From contig NZ_VISR01000002.1 of NCBI RefSeq assembly GCF_007827595.1, positions 1 through 64,000 of the forward strand: DNA of 64,000 bases, read 5' to 3'. The stretch is from Streptomyces sp. BK340. Lineage in GTDB: Bacteria; Actinomycetota; Actinomycetes; Streptomycetales; Streptomycetaceae. Within the stretch, counting starts at the first letter, position 1. Every line of letters begins with the position of its first letter. The position numbers and the translations under genes were made by a program. Positions 8,373 through 17,050 of the stretch are shown in pieces. The notes under the pieces were generated by a model that did not search any database, was not told where the DNA came from, and saw only the letters and a program-made list of their open reading frames with translations.

Positions 8373-8681
8373 TCAGACCGCCATGCCGTACACGATCGTG
8401 AACAGCGTGCCGAGGGAGCCGATGATGAAGACCCCGGTGAGGCCGGCGATGATCAGGCCCTTGCCCTGCTCCGCGCTGAAGGTGTCGCGCAAGGCTGTCG
8501 CGCCGATCCGCTGTTTGGCCGCACCCCAGACCGCGATGCCGAGGCAGAGCAGGATGGCCACGGCCATCACCACCTCGATCATCACTTTGGCCTCGTTGCC
8601 CAGGCTGCCGAAGGGGCCCCAGTCCGGAGCGATCCCGCCGATGATGGTGTTGATGTCTCCCTTGTCGGCCGCAAAGAGCAT
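8373..8681 (-). CDS. Small two-helix protein, VirB2/pilin-like
   Basis: 102 residues with two hydrophobic helices (roughly 35-55 and 72-98) separated by a short charged loop (AAKQRIGATALRDTFSAEQG). The size and topology recall VirB2/TrbC-type pilin subunits, and it is the first gene of the transfer-like cluster. ATG 8681 is preferred, with GGTGA a few bases upstream. A GTG at 8690 would place the G-rich site too close. Assignment is by position and topology only; there is no cleavage motif to confirm a pilin. Confidence 0.6.
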   Translation of the reverse strand: MLFAADKGDINTIIGGIAPDWGPFGSLGNEAKVMIEVVMAVAILLCLGIAVWGAAKQRIGATALRDTFSAEQGKGLIIAGLTGVFIIGSLGTLFTIVYGMAV

Positions 8682-9089
8682 GTAAGTCACCGCCCCTGGT
8701 GGGTAGTTCCGCTGGACCCCGCGGTGTGCAGAGGTCAGGCATCATTCTCGCTGACAACGTCGCCGTCGTATGTCGACTTGACGTCATTGACTGGCGGGTT
8801 TCGTACGAATACCTCGTACGGTCACTCTGTGTATCACGGCAGGTCACGCCGGGCAACGAGGCCTGAGCGGAACCTGTCGTGTGGTTCCGTCGTTGACCCC
8901 CTTACGGCCTGGCAGGGTTTCTGACGGCCGGTCGGACAGGCAACGGTTGGCCGCGGTCGGCCGTCATCCCCCTCGGACGGGTGAATGGGGCCTGGCCGCG
9001 TTTATGGCAAGTGCTACGAAGGTACCGCTCGCTGCGTCCGGCCGCGCGGCCCCCCGGCCCGGTGAGCGTCTCCACCCGCACAACACGCT
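8682..9089. other. Non-coding gap with a short inverted repeat
   Basis: About 400 bp between the transfer-like cluster and the decayed gene at 9090. No frame looks coding. The only structure seen is CGTACGA at 8802-8808 and its complement at 8814-8820, a 7-bp inverted repeat with a 5-nt spacer. It lies about 120 bp upstream of the first gene of the cluster, so it could be an operator for it. Confidence 0.35.
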
Positions 9090-10217
9090 TCAGCCCTGGG
9101 CCGGGAACACGAAGAAGCCCTTCTGTGTGCTGATGTAGCCGTACCCCGACGGCTGCGAGAAGAGCGGGATGTTCTCCTCGGGCAGGCTCTTGGCGAGCAC
9201 CTTCTTGGTACGGCCGTCGACTGCGAGGAACACGCTCGGGCTGAAGTCGTCCTTCGTGTTGCCGTAGAGGATGCCGTTCGGTGAGAAGCGCAGCGGCTGC
9301 ATCGCCTTCTCGCCCTCCTTCTGTGCCCAGACCTCCTTGCCGTCGGCGGGCTGCCACACGGCGGTGCCCTGCTCCGTGTGAGCGGCGGCCAGAGAGTGGT
9401 CGGGCGTGAAGACGGAAGAGCCCTCGGTGTTGACGGTGTCGGCAGGGCTGTCCTCGTACGAGTACTTCGAGGAGCCGTCGACCTGTTTGCCGCTCGCGAT
9501 GTCGTACGTCGCCGTCACCCAGGTGTCGGGAGAGAAGGCGCCCGCACCCCAGGCGGTGAGGACACGGCCGTCGCGCACGTCGAGGACCCGGAGGGCGCCG
9601 CTGGTGCGCTTCCCGTCCTCGTCCAGCTCCACGCCCGCCGGCGGGGTGACGTCCGCGGTGCTCCAGGCCTTCTTGCCGGTGGTGAGGTCCGTCCTGACGA
9701 GCTGTTCGGGATCGTTCTCGTAGGTGGACGCGTTCTCCACGTGGAAGGCGTACTTGCCGGTGATCAGGGGCGCGTGGGCCTGCCCGCCGTCGATCTCGTT
9801 GGTGCGCGCGTCGAAGGAGCAGTGCGCCAGCTGTCCGGTGCAGGTGACCTTGCGGGCGGCGCCGCCGTCGATGGGTGTGAGCTTCAGGCTCTCGTCACCG
9901 TCCTGCTCGATGATGTACCCCTCGTGGGTCGTCGGTGAAGTGGAGGGTGCCGACCGAGCCGTCGGCCGGCTCCCACGCGTATCCGTGACCGATGGGGTAC
10001 TTGCCCTGGGCGTCCTTGGCGAACAGGAGGGTGTCACCGAGGTCGATGGCGTCGGCGGGCGGCAGGCTCCACGCGGGCCGGGCGGCAAGGCCGGGTATCG
10101 CGGGTCCGCTGTACGCGGGGCCTGTGGGCCGCGCGCCGGCCGGGCCGGCCGGGCCGGCCGGTGTCCGGCCGAGCCCGGCCAGCAGGCTCCGGAGATCTGC
10201 ACGGGCTCGGCGCACAC
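9090..10217 (-). pseudogene. Frameshifted PQQ/BamB-like secreted protein
   Basis: Two frames must be joined to make one protein. The N-terminal frame reads 'LPPADAIDLGDTLLFAKDAQ' down to 'GTLHFTDD' at about 9920, and the next frame continues from 'THEGYIIEQDGDESLKL' to the end. The product looks like a beta-propeller protein of the PQQ-like/BamB type ('GKYAFHVENASTYENDPEQL', 'TGKKAWSTADV'). The far N-terminus before residue 45 is low-complexity Pro/Gly/Ala, with no signal peptide or lipobox, so the 5' end may be damaged too. A one-base indel in sequencing is the alternative. Confidence 0.65.
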
Positions 10218-10245
10218 GGGACCGAGCGGGCCTGATGCAGAGCCG

Positions 10246-10530
10246 TTAGCGCGTGGTGCACTTGGGGTAGCGCGAACCCTCGGCGCAGTTGCCGTAGGCG
10301 CCGCTGCTGACGTCGACCTCTTCCTCGTCGCCGCTCTTCGTACGGACCGTCAACTCGTACTCGGTATGGCAGCTGCGGGTCTTCTTCCTGCCCTTCTTCT
10401 TCGTCGAGCACTCGTGGTCCGTGTCCTTGCTGACGACAGTGCCGGTGACGGTCTTCGGCTTACTGCTGCAACCGGCCAGCGGAGCGGTGAGTACGGCGAC
10501 GGTGGCCAGGACCGCGAGAGTGCGCTTCAT
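10246..10530 (-). CDS. Small lipoprotein, function unknown
   Basis: 94 residues with a lipoprotein signal (MKRTLAVLATVAVLTAPLAG then C21). The mature part is basic and then acidic, contains several Cys, and has a 'GTVVSKDTDHE' start. It is not a family I can name. ATG 10530 follows GGGGGA at good spacing. It is upstream of the frameshifted gene at 9090 on the same strand, separated by 28 bp, and may once have formed an operon with it. Confidence 0.7.
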   Translation of the reverse strand: MKRTLAVLATVAVLTAPLAGCSSKPKTVTGTVVSKDTDHECSTKKKGRKKTRSCHTEYELTVRTKSGDEEEVDVSSGAYGNCAEGSRYPKCTTR

Positions 10531-10797
10531 GTGGTCTTCCCCCAGGGCATCGTGGGTCAGGCGGCGTTCTCCGATGGTGCCCTGTGCACCGTCACGCCCG
10601 GAAGGCCGGGGGTCCGCACCGGTCGAGCCGGCAACGAGAACGGAAAAACGGGCCGCGGCCGGATGCCGTGGCCCGTCTTCCTCTTCCTTGCCGCCGAAGG
10701 GACCCACGTCCCCCTCGGACGGCGGCTCCCCGCGACCCGACGGGGTGGTTCGTGTGCGTGTCAGCCGGTGAAGGCATCCGTGCCCTGCGGGGTGGTC

Positions 10798-10896
10798 GCT
10801 GGAGCCCGGGGTGCCGGCCAGGGCGTAGACGCCGGCGATGATCGGGGCCGAGGCGCTGGTGCCGCCGTAGGTGTTCCAGCCGGTGCCGTAGATGGT
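10798..10896 (-). pseudogene. Fragment of a sedolisin/subtilisin-like serine protease
   Basis: About 33 codons translate to TIYGTGWNTYGGTSASAPII followed by AGVYALAG. The GGTSxSAP motif surrounds the catalytic Ser of S53/S8 proteases and continues into the usual helix. No start, no other catalytic motif and no matching frame are found on either side. The fragment stops just before the TetR gene (stop at 10904), so it is a leftover of a deleted gene. Confidence 0.7.
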
Positions 10897-10903
10897 CAGT
10901 TGC

Positions 10904-11518
10904 TCACCTGGGCCTGAGGCCGTGCAGCAGCAGATGGACGTGTTCGTCCAGGCCGGCCAGGGCCTCCTCCGCCTCCAGGGCGCAGCTGGCGATCAGGGCG
11001 GCGAGTCCGTGCAGGCTCGCGGCGGCGACCATCGTGAGGCGCTCGGGGTCGCCCTGGATGATCTCGCCCTGCTCCTGGGCGTCCGCCATCATCCGGGCGA
11101 AGGAGCCGAGGGACTCGTCGACGGCCGCCGCGAGCTGTGCGGAGCTGTCGGGGTCGTGCTTGCGCGCGAACATCAGCTCCAGGAGTTCCGGGTTCTCGAC
11201 GGCGAAGCCGAGGTAGGCGCGGGCGAGCGCGGTCATCCGCTGCTCGAAGGTGAGGCCGGGCTGCCCGGCGGCGGCGCCCAGGGACTGGTTGAGGCGCTCG
11301 TACCCGTCCAGTGCGAGAGCGTCGAGCAGGGCCTGCTTGTCCTTGAAGTGCCGTCCCGGGGCGGCGTGACTCACGCCGATGTCGCGGGCCAGCTCGCGCA
11401 GCGACAGCGTGCCGACCCCCTTCTCCCGCAGGGTGCGCTCGGCGCTCCTGAGCAGGGCGGCGCGCAGATCTCCGTGGTGGTAGGGGCGGCTCGAGGGTGA
11501 CGGGGACATGCGCGACAT
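10904..11518 (-). CDS. TetR-family repressor
   Basis: 204 residues with an N-terminal TetR DNA-binding domain (about 10-60; '[20 protein letters not shown]', '[20 protein letters not shown]'). A helical ligand-binding domain related to the TetR_C_33/WHG type follows. ATG 11518 is favoured because TACGAT stands 7 nt before it; ATG 11527 is the alternative. It is divergent from the SDR gene at 11617 across about 100 bp of repeat-rich DNA. It therefore most likely represses the SDR and itself (inference). Confidence 0.85.
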   Translation of the reverse strand: MSRMSPSPSSRPYHHGDLRAALLRSAERTLREKGVGTLSLRELARDIGVSHAAPGRHFKDKQALLDALALDGYERLNQSLGAAAGQPGLTFEQRMTALARAYLGFAVENPELLELMFARKHDPDSSAQLAAAVDESLGSFARMMADAQEQGEIIQGDPERLTMVAAASLHGLAALIASCALEAEEALAGLDEHVHLLLHGLRPR

Positions 11519-11525
11519 GGGCACC

Positions 11526-11531
11526 ATCGTA
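11526..11531 (-). promoter_or_regulatory. -10 element of the TetR gene
   Basis: TACGAT on the minus strand lies 7 nt before ATG 11518. TTGACG lies upstream with a short 15-nt spacer. It overlaps the alternative ATG 11527. Confidence 0.4.
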
Positions 11532-11570
11532 TCCCGATGTAGACGGCGTCAATTTAGTTGGCATCGCCAT

Positions 11571-11610
11571 CATTGTTGTCATTGACAGCATTGTTGTCGA
11601 TGCCTACATT
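11571..11610 (+). promoter_or_regulatory. SDR promoter with direct-repeat operator
   Basis: TTGACA (11582-11587), 17 nt, TACATT (11605-11610), then 6 nt to ATG 11617: a near-consensus leaderless promoter. A 10-bp direct repeat, cattgttgtc at 11571-11580 and 11589-11598 (18-bp period), brackets the -35 box. It is the best candidate for the divergent TetR protein's binding site. Confidence 0.6.
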
Positions 11611-11616
11611 GAGGGT

Positions 11617-12573
11617 ATGACTGATACGAGCAAGACCACGCGCCCTGCGCACAAGTGGAACGCGACCCACCTGCCCGACCTCTCCGGCCGTACGGCCGTG
11701 ATCACCGGCGCCAACAGCGGCCTCGGCCTCGCGACCGCCGAGGCGCTGGCCCGGGCCGGGGCGCATGTGGTGTTCGCCGTACGGGACCCCGCGCGCGGCG
11801 GCGCCGCGGCGGCGAACGTGAGCGGCAGCGTCGAGGTGCGCCGCCTGGACCTGGCGGACCTGGCCTCGGTACGGGAGTTCGCCGCCGGATGGCAGGGGCC
11901 GATCGACCTGCTGATCAACAACGCGGGCGTGATGATGCTGCCGGAGCAGCGCACCAAGGACGGCTTCGAGATGCAGTTCGGCACGAACCACCTCGGGCAC
12001 TTCGCGCTCACCAACCTGCTGCTGCCGTACGTCACGGACCGAGTGGTGACGGTGTCCTCGGGCCTCCACCGCAGCGGCGACGGAGTGATCCACTTCGAGG
12101 ACGTGAACCTGCGGGGGCGCTACTCCCCGACCCGCGCCTACGCCCAGTCCAAGCTGGCCAACCTCCTGTTCACCCTGGAACTCCAGCGCCGGCTGACCGA
12201 GGCGGGCTCCGCCGTACGTGCCCTGGCGGCCCACCCCGGTTACGCGGCGACCAACCTGCAGAGCCACACGGCGAACCCCTTCATGCGGGCGTTCATGGCC
12301 GTCGGCAACAAGGTCCTGGCCCAGGACGACCGGTCCGGCGCCCTGCCGACGCTCTACGCGGCCGGGCAGGATCTGCCGGGGGCTGCGTACGTGGGCCCGG
12401 ACGGGCTGGGCGAGATGCGGGGCGCGCCGACGCTGGTGGGCCGCAGCGCGGCGGCGAGCGATCCCGAGGCGGCGCGGAGGCTGTGGACGCTGTCGGAGGA
12501 GATGACCGGGGTCGAGTGGGGCCTCGCCGCGGTGGCGGGGCCGTCCGGGGCGGAGGGGCTGCGCCAGGGCTGA
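11617..12573 (+). CDS. Short-chain dehydrogenase/reductase (retinol-dehydrogenase-like)
   Basis: 318-residue SDR oxidoreductase. The cofactor motif TGANSGLG is at 30-37, NNAG sits in the fourth strand, the active-site pair is YAQSK, and the Ser lies in VTVSSG. The length and the '[16 protein letters not shown]' and '[10 protein letters not shown]' segments match the actinobacterial retinol-dehydrogenase/protochlorophyllide-reductase-like subgroup, which usually prefers NADP. The substrate is unknown. Expression is probably controlled by the divergent TetR protein. The start is fixed by the leaderless promoter. Confidence 0.85.
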   Translation: MTDTSKTTRPAHKWNATHLPDLSGRTAVITGANSGLGLATAEALARAGAHVVFAVRDPARGGAAAANVSGSVEVRRLDLADLASVREFAAGWQGPIDLLINNAGVMMLPEQRTKDGFEMQFGTNHLGHFALTNLLLPYVTDRVVTVSSGLHRSGDGVIHFEDVNLRGRYSPTRAYAQSKLANLLFTLELQRRLTEAGSAVRALAAHPGYAATNLQSHTANPFMRAFMAVGNKVLAQDDRSGALPTLYAAGQDLPGAAYVGPDGLGEMRGAPTLVGRSAAASDPEAARRLWTLSEEMTGVEWGLAAVAGPSGAEGLRQG

Positions 12574-12719
12574 GGGAGCACGTCAGGGCCGGTCCGTACG
12601 GGCGGCGGAACCGGGTCCCACGGAGTCCTGCGGAACCGAGTCCTACGGCCCGTTGGGCCCCTGCCCCGACTGGGTCTATCGTCGGAATCCTGGGGTCAGG
12701 ACGAGGAGGACGGCCGGTG

Positions 12720-12971
12720 ATGCCGCAGGACGAGGCCGTGATCGGCTGCACGGGAAAAGTACTCATCGGAACGCGTGGATCCGCGGGCCCCGGTGAGGTC
12801 CTGGTGCGGGTCAGAGGAGGCTCCGAGACCTTCCTCGCGTGGTCGGAGCAACCCCTGCCGACGGGCGCGACGGTACTCGTGATCGAATCCCGTGGATGCC
12901 GCGAGGTCGGTGTCATCGAGTGGGTGGATCCGTTGGATGCGCTCGGCGGCGACACCGCCGGCGCCGGCTGA
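12720..12971 (+). CDS. NfeD-like OB-fold protein
   Basis: 83 residues: 'VIGCTGKVLIGTRGSAGPGE', 'VLVRVRGG...TFLAWSEQPL', 'GATVLVIESRGCREVGVIEW'. This pattern fits the C-terminal OB-fold domain of NfeD proteins, the usual partners of flotillins, but the membrane domain is missing. The flotillin-like gene starts 10 nt downstream, which strongly supports the call. A GTG at 12717 immediately precedes the ATG; both share the GAGGA ribosome site. Confidence 0.7.
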   Translation: MPQDEAVIGCTGKVLIGTRGSAGPGEVLVRVRGGSETFLAWSEQPLPTGATVLVIESRGCREVGVIEWVDPLDALGGDTAGAG

Positions 12972-12981
12972 GGAGTACAGG

Positions 12982-14172
12982 ATGTTCGGATACCGCGTTC
13001 CCGCACCCGACGAGGCGATGTTGATCTCGGGCGGCAGGCGGGGACTGGGGGGCGCGCCGTTCCGAGTGGTCACGGGGCACGGGAAGTTCGTGCTGCCGGT
13101 CTTCCGGAAGGTCCGGTTCCTCACGCTGTCCATGTGCGAGTCCGAGGTCACCGAGACCTGTGTGACCCGCCAGGGCATCGCGTTGCACGTCCGCGCGGTC
13201 ATCGCCTTCAAGGTCGGCAACGACCACGAGAGCATCATCAACGCGGGCCAGCGGTTCCTCTCCGACCAGGAGCAGATGTCGGTGCTGACCGGCCGGATCT
13301 TCGCCGGTCACCTGCGGGCCATCATCGGCTCGATGACGGTCGAGGAGATCGTCACCGAGCGGCAGAAGCTCGCCGCGGAGGTGCTGGACACCTCGAAGAC
13401 GGAGATGGCGAAGATCGGCCTGATCGTCGACTCGCTGCAGATCCAGTCGATCGACGACGGTGACACCGGCTACATCGACGCGATGTCCGCGCCGCACAAG
13501 GCGGCCATCCAGCGGCAGGCGCAGATCGCTCAGGCGCAGGCCACCCAGGCCTCGGTCGAGGCGGAGCAGGTGGCGGCCCGCAACCAGGCCGAGTACGCCC
13601 GGCAGACCGCCATCGTCAAGGCGGAGTACTCGGCCGAGGTGGACCGTGCGCAGGCACAGGCCGCGCAGGCCGGACCGCTGGCGCAGGCGCACGCCCAGCA
13701 GGAGGTGCTCGCCGCCCAGACGGAGCTGGCCCAGCGTCAGGCCAAGCTGCGCCAGCAGCAGCTGGTGGCCGAGGTCGTGAAGCCCGCCGAGGCCGAGGCC
13801 GAGCGGGTCAGGATCCTCGCCGCCGCCGAGGCACAGCGGATGAAGATCCAGGCGGAGGCGGCGGCCTCGTACGACCGGGTCGCGCTCGACCGGATGCTGA
13901 TCGACCAGCTCCCGCAGATCGTGAAGGAGGCCGCCGGTGGCCTCGCCGGTGCCAACGTCAACGTCCTCAACGGCGCGGACGGTCTCGGCGAGATCGCCGC
14001 GGGCCTGGTGTCCCAGGGCCTGACCATCCTCGACTCGGTCCGGCAGAACCTGCACGGACAGGACTCCGAGGGCCAGGACCGCCGCCCCGAGGAGAACAAG
14101 CTCAAGGGCCTGATCCAGCTGCCCGCGCGGAGCGAGAAGAAGTCGGACGACGGTCCGGTGGACGTCGACTAG
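12982..14172 (+). CDS. Flotillin/SPFH-domain protein
   Basis: 396 residues. A SPFH/band-7 domain fills about 1-190 ('MLISGGRRGLGGAPFRVVTG', 'CVTRQGIALHVRAVIAFKVG', 'VLTGRIFAGHLRAIIGSMTV'). A long Ala/Gln/Glu-rich coiled coil (190-310) and a C-terminal segment with a charged tail follow. Flotillins scaffold membrane microdomains and, with NfeD proteins, affect membrane fluidity and cell-wall enzymes. There is no obvious N-terminal membrane helix, so attachment may be peripheral. ATG follows GAGGAG. Confidence 0.9.
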   Translation: MFGYRVPAPDEAMLISGGRRGLGGAPFRVVTGHGKFVLPVFRKVRFLTLSMCESEVTETCVTRQGIALHVRAVIAFKVGNDHESIINAGQRFLSDQEQMSVLTGRIFAGHLRAIIGSMTVEEIVTERQKLAAEVLDTSKTEMAKIGLIVDSLQIQSIDDGDTGYIDAMSAPHKAAIQRQAQIAQAQATQASVEAEQVAARNQAEYARQTAIVKAEYSAEVDRAQAQAAQAGPLAQAHAQQEVLAAQTELAQRQAKLRQQQLVAEVVKPAEAEAERVRILAAAEAQRMKIQAEAAASYDRVALDRMLIDQLPQIVKEAAGGLAGANVNVLNGADGLGEIAAGLVSQGLTILDSVRQNLHGQDSEGQDRRPEENKLKGLIQLPARSEKKSDDGPVDVD

Positions 14173-14282
14173 GAGCCCTCTCCGGACGCCCGTTGACGGT
14201 CAGCGCTCCGTCAGCGGGCTGTCAGCGCCTCCGGGCACTCTTGTACTTGTGAACGGCACGGGAAACCGGAAGCCGGTCACGG

Positions 14283-14723
<441 letters not shown>

Positions 14724-15494
14724 ATGAAGCGCATCTCACGCATCTGGCTCACTTCGCGTCCCGCCTTGCTGTGCGGCGTGGTGACGCTCGGCCTGACGTC
14801 GGCGTCCGTGGCCTCCGCGTCCGACGGGCCGGGGCCCTTCGGGGTCACCGCCGCCACGGCCGCATCGCGGCAGAGCGCGCGGGTCGGCGCGCTGTTCGGC
14901 GCGGACCGGGTCGGCAAGCTGGCCGGCGGGCACTTCTGCACCGCCTCGGTCGTGCACAGCCGGCAGCGGTATCTCATCGTCACGGCGGCGCATTGCGTGG
15001 ACGGTGATTCCGGGGACCTGGTGTTCGCGCCGGGGTACCGGGACGGGCATGCGCCGTACGGGGTGTGGAAGGTGGGGAAGCGGTTCCTGCCCGACGGGTG
15101 GGCCAAGGGGCAGAACGAGGACAGCGACATCGCCTTCGCCTACGTCGACGAGCTGGGCGGCAAGCGGGTCGAGGACGTGGTGGGCGGGAACCGGTTCGTC
15201 ACCGGGACCGCCACCGGCGCCACCGCCGTGACCGTCACCGGGTATCCGGACGAGCGCGAGGTGCCGATCACCTGCACCAACAAGCCGGCCCTGCACAGCC
15301 GTAGCCAGCAGCGGATCAACTGTCCCGAGTTCACCGGAGGGACCAGTGGCAGTCCCTGGGTGAACGGGGCCAGGCAGATCGTCGGGGTGCTGGGCGGGCA
15401 TGAGCACGGCGGGGCCACCGCCGACATCTCCTACAGCGTGGTGCTGGGCGCGGAGGCGGCGGAGTTGTACAAGGACGCCACTGCCGGTCCGTGA
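14724..15494 (+). CDS. Secreted trypsin-like serine protease
   Basis: 256 residues with a Sec signal peptide (MKRISRIWLTSRPALLCGVV, ending near SASVASAS). The chymotrypsin-fold catalytic triad is H90 (TAAHC), D135 (SDIAFAYV) and S208 (GGTSGSPW). Paired cysteines at 72/91 and 184/200 suggest disulfides. It resembles V8/trypsin-like extracellular peptidases common in Streptomyces. Start behind GGAGAG. It is a single gene; no propeptide longer than about 20 residues is visible. Confidence 0.9.
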   Translation: MKRISRIWLTSRPALLCGVVTLGLTSASVASASDGPGPFGVTAATAASRQSARVGALFGADRVGKLAGGHFCTASVVHSRQRYLIVTAAHCVDGDSGDLVFAPGYRDGHAPYGVWKVGKRFLPDGWAKGQNEDSDIAFAYVDELGGKRVEDVVGGNRFVTGTATGATAVTVTGYPDEREVPITCTNKPALHSRSQQRINCPEFTGGTSGSPWVNGARQIVGVLGGHEHGGATADISYSVVLGAEAAELYKDATAGP

Positions 15495-15820
15495 GCCCGG
15501 CGGAGGCGGCAGCCGTGTCCGTTCGCGGCGAGCCGGGTCGGCGTGCCGGTGCCACCCCGCGTCCGGCCGCCCGGGTCCGGCGCCGCCGGGTCTTCGTCTC
15601 CGCGTTCTTCGGTGCTCAGCACGTCTCGGGCGTGCTCAGCCGGCCCTCCGATCTCGCCCAGCGGTACGTCGAGTTGCCACGGCCGTGCCGGAGGGGCCGC
15701 GCGATTAGGCGGGATCCCGACTGGACAGGGGCTTGACCAGGACCGGTTGCGGCCGCCTCGGGGACTCCCGGCCGTAGACTGACCCCCGGCGTACTCCCGG
15801 TCGGCGAGGGGCGGTTGACG
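15495..15820. other. Non-coding gap upstream of the wall hydrolase
   Basis: 326 bp. A minus-strand stretch near 15620-15690 (DVPLGEIGGPAEHARDVL) looks protein-like, but it has mixed third-position GC, no start and no ribosome site. Near the right end a TAGACT at about 15774 could be the -10 of the downstream gene. Confidence 0.3.
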
Positions 15821-16822
15821 GTGCGTAAGGCATGGATCGCGGCGGGGGCCGGTCTCGGTGCCGGGCTCGCGTTCGTGATGCTGCTGGTCGTCGGCGTGTA
15901 CATCGTCGCCGGAAACCTCGTCAACACCGTGACCACAGGCAGCCGCGGGCTCGCCAAGGGAGCCGTGCCGGCCGCCTACAAGCAGCTCGTGCAGCAGTGG
16001 GGGAACCTCTGCCCCGCGCTCAGCCCGGCGCTGCTCGCCGCCCAGCTGTACCAGGAGAGCGGCTGGAACCCGACGATCGTCAGCCCCGCCGACGCGCGCG
16101 GCATCGCCCAGTTCATCCCGAGCACCTGGGCGACGCACGGCATCGACGGCAACGGCGACGGCAAGCGCGACATCTGGGACCCGAGTGACGCGATCCCGTC
16201 GGCCGCGTCGTACGACTGCGAACTCGCCAAGTACGTCAAGGACGTTCCCGGCAACGTCTCCGACAACATGCTCGCCGCCTACAACGCGGGTGCCTACCGG
16301 GTCATCAAGGCGGGCGGCGTCCCGGGCATCAGCGAGACGCAGAACTACGTCCAGCGGATCCGCAGCCTGGAGAAGAGCTTTGCCGCGCCGGTCCGGCGGA
16401 TCGACCCCACCCGGCAGGCCGCGGGCGCCATCGCCTTCGCCCAGAGCAAGCTCGGCACGCCCTACCTGTGGGGCGGCAACGGCACCGCCGACCAGGGGGG
16501 ACGCTTCGACTGCTCGGGTCTGACCAAGGCCGCGTACGAGAAGGTCGGCATCACCCTGCCCCGGGTCGCCAACGACCAGTACAACGCGGGCCCGCACCCC
16601 TCGCGCGACCAACTGCTCCCCGGTGACCTCGTCTTCTTCTCCGACAACCTCACCGACTCACGGGCCATCCGGCACGTGGGAATCTATGTGGGCGGCGGGT
16701 ACATGATCGACGCGCCGCGGTCGGGCGCCGTGATCCGGTTCGACCCGGTCGACACCCCCGACTACTTCGGTGCCACTCGGGTCACCGAAGATGGCGCGAA
16801 AGCGCTCCCGACCGCGGTGTGA
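15821..16822 (+). CDS. Bifunctional lytic transglycosylase / NlpC-P60 peptidase
   Basis: 333 residues. One N-terminal membrane helix (about 8-32) precedes an SLT-type transglycosylase domain (about 50-185) with the catalytic Glu at E79 in YQESGW. The C-terminal NlpC/P60 domain (about 200-325) has catalytic Cys C231 in RFDCSG and His H285 in IRHVGIYVG. It should cut both glycan strands and peptide stems of peptidoglycan outside the membrane. GTG 15821 gives 9 nt from the GAGGGG site; a TTG at 15815 is too close. Confidence 0.9.
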   Translation: MRKAWIAAGAGLGAGLAFVMLLVVGVYIVAGNLVNTVTTGSRGLAKGAVPAAYKQLVQQWGNLCPALSPALLAAQLYQESGWNPTIVSPADARGIAQFIPSTWATHGIDGNGDGKRDIWDPSDAIPSAASYDCELAKYVKDVPGNVSDNMLAAYNAGAYRVIKAGGVPGISETQNYVQRIRSLEKSFAAPVRRIDPTRQAAGAIAFAQSKLGTPYLWGGNGTADQGGRFDCSGLTKAAYEKVGITLPRVANDQYNAGPHPSRDQLLPGDLVFFSDNLTDSRAIRHVGIYVGGGYMIDAPRSGAVIRFDPVDTPDYFGATRVTEDGAKALPTAV

Positions 16823-16840
16823 ACCGAGCGTGAACCAACC
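16819..16840 (-). promoter_or_regulatory. PHO-box-like direct repeat
   Basis: On the minus strand GGTTCAC recurs with an 11-bp period (plus strand: gtgaacc at 16819-16825 and 16830-16836), the unit size and core (GTTCAC) of Streptomyces PhoP boxes. It overlaps the stop codon of the wall hydrolase and lies about 210 bp upstream of the PAP2 phosphatase at 17051, a plausible phosphate-regulated gene. Orientation is opposite to that gene. Confidence 0.4.
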
Positions 16841-17002
16841 CCCTGAGCTGCGGTGATGAGTCTCTCTTCGATAACGTCTGAGTGATCATTCGGTGGAGAG
16901 TGGAACGTATCAATGGGGGCTGTGCGTTCCTGTTGACGTAGCCGAGCGGACGTCAGCTGCAGTGCAGCGGAAGCGGATCTACGAACCACGGGGGGCTGGA
17001 GC

Positions 17003-17021
17003 GACGCACACGAGGTGCGTC
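17003..17021 (+). other. 5'-leader hairpin before the PAP2 gene
   Basis: GACGCAC, five-nt loop, GTGCGTC, 30 nt before the PAP2 start. It could influence translation or mRNA stability; nothing more can be said. Confidence 0.3.
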
Positions 17022-17050
17022 CGGGAAAACGACGAAGGGGCCGCAGCACG

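Noticed and set aside
10138..10165. ggccgggccggccgg simple repeat, considered as a CRISPR-like or regulatory repeat
   Set aside because: Low-complexity GC slippage in the damaged N-terminal part of the frameshifted gene; no spacers and no consistent unit.
15431..16612. Long minus-strand open frame (393 codons) with a protein-like patch at 15620-15690
   Set aside because: It lies mostly antisense to the well-supported transglycosylase/NlpC-P60 gene, has no start or ribosome site and has mixed third-position GC in the free part. Typical shadow frame in GC-rich DNA.
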